Origin: an uncultured Coriobacteriales bacterium
GTDB lineage: Bacteria > Actinomycetota > Coriobacteriia > Coriobacteriales > UMGS124
Reading direction: 5' to 3'
Assembly: GCA_934662525.1 (NCBI GenBank)
Contig: CAKUKJ010000197.1
Span: 1-5,323, forward strand
DNA length: 5,323 bases
Made by a program: the position numbers and the translations under genes. Shown here one piece after another: positions 4,492-5,323 of this stretch. Each line of letters begins with the position of its first letter. Position 1 is the first letter of the stretch. The notes below the pieces were generated by a model that searched no databases, had not been told where the DNA came from, and saw only the letters and a program-made list of their open reading frames with translations.

Positions 4492-5323
4492 ATGAGCGAA
4501 CAGAAGCGTGCGACCAACCGTGAGCGCGTTCTGAACGGGCTGAGCCTCGATTACACGATCGCCTTCGTTCTCAACCTGGACACTGACGACTACGAGATTG
4601 CCTTCAGCCAGGCGACCAACCACGCGCAGTCAAACGAGCTCGGCACGTTCACGGCCTATGTCGCCCGCTATGCCACGAACTTCGTGGTGCCCGACCAGCG
4701 TGCGAGTTTCAACCACGAGCTCAACCGCCGCACAATCCTTGAGAGGTTTGAGCAGACGGACGACTACCACTACGTCTTTGAGACCACGCCCAATGCCGCC
4801 GGCCTCGCGCATTTCCAGGCGCATATCGTCAAGGAATACGACGACGAGGGCCGCTTCGCCTTTCTGGGCTTTCGCAGCGTCGACGACATCCTCAAGCGCG
4901 AGCGCTTCTATCAGGAGAGCCTCGAGAAGGCCAACCGCGACCTTGCCCGGCAGCTCGACGTGATTACGAGCGCACTGCCCGGCGGCGTGAAGGTCAGCAA
5001 CGACGACGCCATGTACACGTTCAAGTATGTGAGCGAGCAGTTTGCCCACATGCTCGGCTACGACACGCCTGCCGAGCTCATCGAGGCGTCCGGCGGTTCC
5101 ATCGTGGGACTCGCTCATCCCGACGACGCCAACACCGCCATTGCCAACGCGCTTGCCCAGTATGCCGAGGCGGACAGCTACGCCACCACCTATCGCGTGC
5201 GCTGCAAGGACGGCTCGTGGAAGTACATCGAGGACCGCGGCCGCAAGTTTGTGACGCCCAGCGGCACCGTCGAGCACTGGAACCTGATCCTGGACCAAAA
5301 CGAGCTTATGGAGAAGACCATCG
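4492..5323 (+). CDS. PAS-domain sensor/signalling protein, N-terminal part (runs off the right edge)
   Basis: 277 residues are visible without a stop. Residues 15-128 form a divergent PAS-like domain: LSLDYTIAFVLNLDTDDYEIAF, then YHYVFETTPN, and a final strand RFAFLGFRSVDD. Residues 132-158 are a charged amphipathic helix that could be a coiled-coil linker. Residues 160-268 are a PAS_3-type domain: LPGGVKVS, KYVSEQFAHMLGY, IVGLAHPDD, then YRVRCKDGSWKYIEDRGRKF ending in WNLILDQNELMEKTI. No signal peptide or membrane segment is seen, so sensing is cytoplasmic. Proteins with this layout in Coriobacteriia and Clostridia continue into histidine kinase/receiver or GGDEF/EAL output domains; which one applies here is off the window. 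In-frame ATG 4480 and TTG 4489 are alternative starts. AAGAGA at 4474-4479 is the only ribosome-like site and lies 12 bases before 4492, 9 before 4489. Confidence 0.85.
   Translation, partial: MSEQKRATNRERVLNGLSLDYTIAFVLNLDTDDYEIAFSQATNHAQSNELGTFTAYVARYATNFVVPDQRASFNHELNRRTILERFEQTDDYHYVFETTPNAAGLAHFQAHIVKEYDDEGRFAFLGFRSVDDILKRERFYQESLEKANRDLARQLDVITSALPGGVKVSNDDAMYTFKYVSEQFAHMLGYDTPAELIEASGGSIVGLAHPDDANTAIANALAQYAEADSYATTYRVRCKDGSWKYIEDRGRKFVTPSGTVEHWNLILDQNELMEKTI

Noticed and set aside
4166..4492. Short plus-strand frames in the TorD to PAS intergenic region
   Set aside because: They read through the terminator hairpin and the promoter, lack ribosome sites and show no recognisable sequence.
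1..5323. CRISPR arrays, tRNA or rRNA genes, toxin-antitoxin or phage-defence modules
   Set aside because: I saw no regularly spaced repeats, cloverleaf structures, rRNA stretches or matching protein families anywhere in the window.

Overview
The window carries two pieces of DNA that do not appear to belong to the same organism, plus a normal-looking bacterial operon. Bases 1 to about 690 look like a high-GC actinomycete of the Microbacteriaceae/mycobacterial kind. They hold a divergent gene pair: the first codons of a probable PDZ/YlbL-type membrane protease on the minus strand, and the N-terminal third of a DUF2342 zinc-dependent metalloprotease-like protein on the plus strand. From about 690 to the end the content looks like a gut-type Coriobacteriia (Eggerthella/Slackia/Gordonibacter-like): a DMSO-reductase-family molybdoenzyme with its iron-sulfur subunit and TorD chaperone, followed by a PAS-domain sensor protein. 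These taxonomic readings come from remembered protein families, not from a search.

Around 680-695 the DUF2342 reading frame runs without a break into the C-terminal half of a molybdopterin oxidoreductase. The resulting 540-residue frame (188-1810) joins two unrelated folds and lacks the essential parts of both: no HExxH metal site on one side, and no Tat signal, iron-sulfur motif or N-terminal cofactor domain on the other. Proline codon choice shifts at the same place. An assembly or cloning chimera is the simplest explanation; a real fusion gene is unlikely.

The main operon runs rightward: molybdoenzyme catalytic subunit (3' part, ends 1810), a DmsB-like four-cluster ferredoxin (1810-2421, one-base overlap), a 221-bp structured spacer with three hairpins, an uncharacterised protein with two winged-helix-like parts (2643-3362), and a TorD/DmsD-family chaperone (3368-4147). 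A strong intrinsic terminator (4209-4250) closes it. The ferredoxin would carry electrons to or from the molybdenum cofactor, and TorD would hold the catalytic subunit until cofactor insertion and export. No DmsC/NrfD-type membrane anchor lies between or just after these genes. Substrate cannot be assigned from the surviving half.

After an AT-richer intergenic region with a near-consensus promoter (TTGAAA-16-TAAAAT) and a pair of 13-bp direct repeats around its -10 element, a new gene begins at about 4492. It encodes a soluble PAS-PAS signalling protein whose output domain lies beyond the right edge. Nothing in the window is convincingly a new biological system. The most useful points are the chimeric joint, the hairpin-rich leader in front of the winged-helix gene, and the repeat-flanked promoter of the sensor gene.
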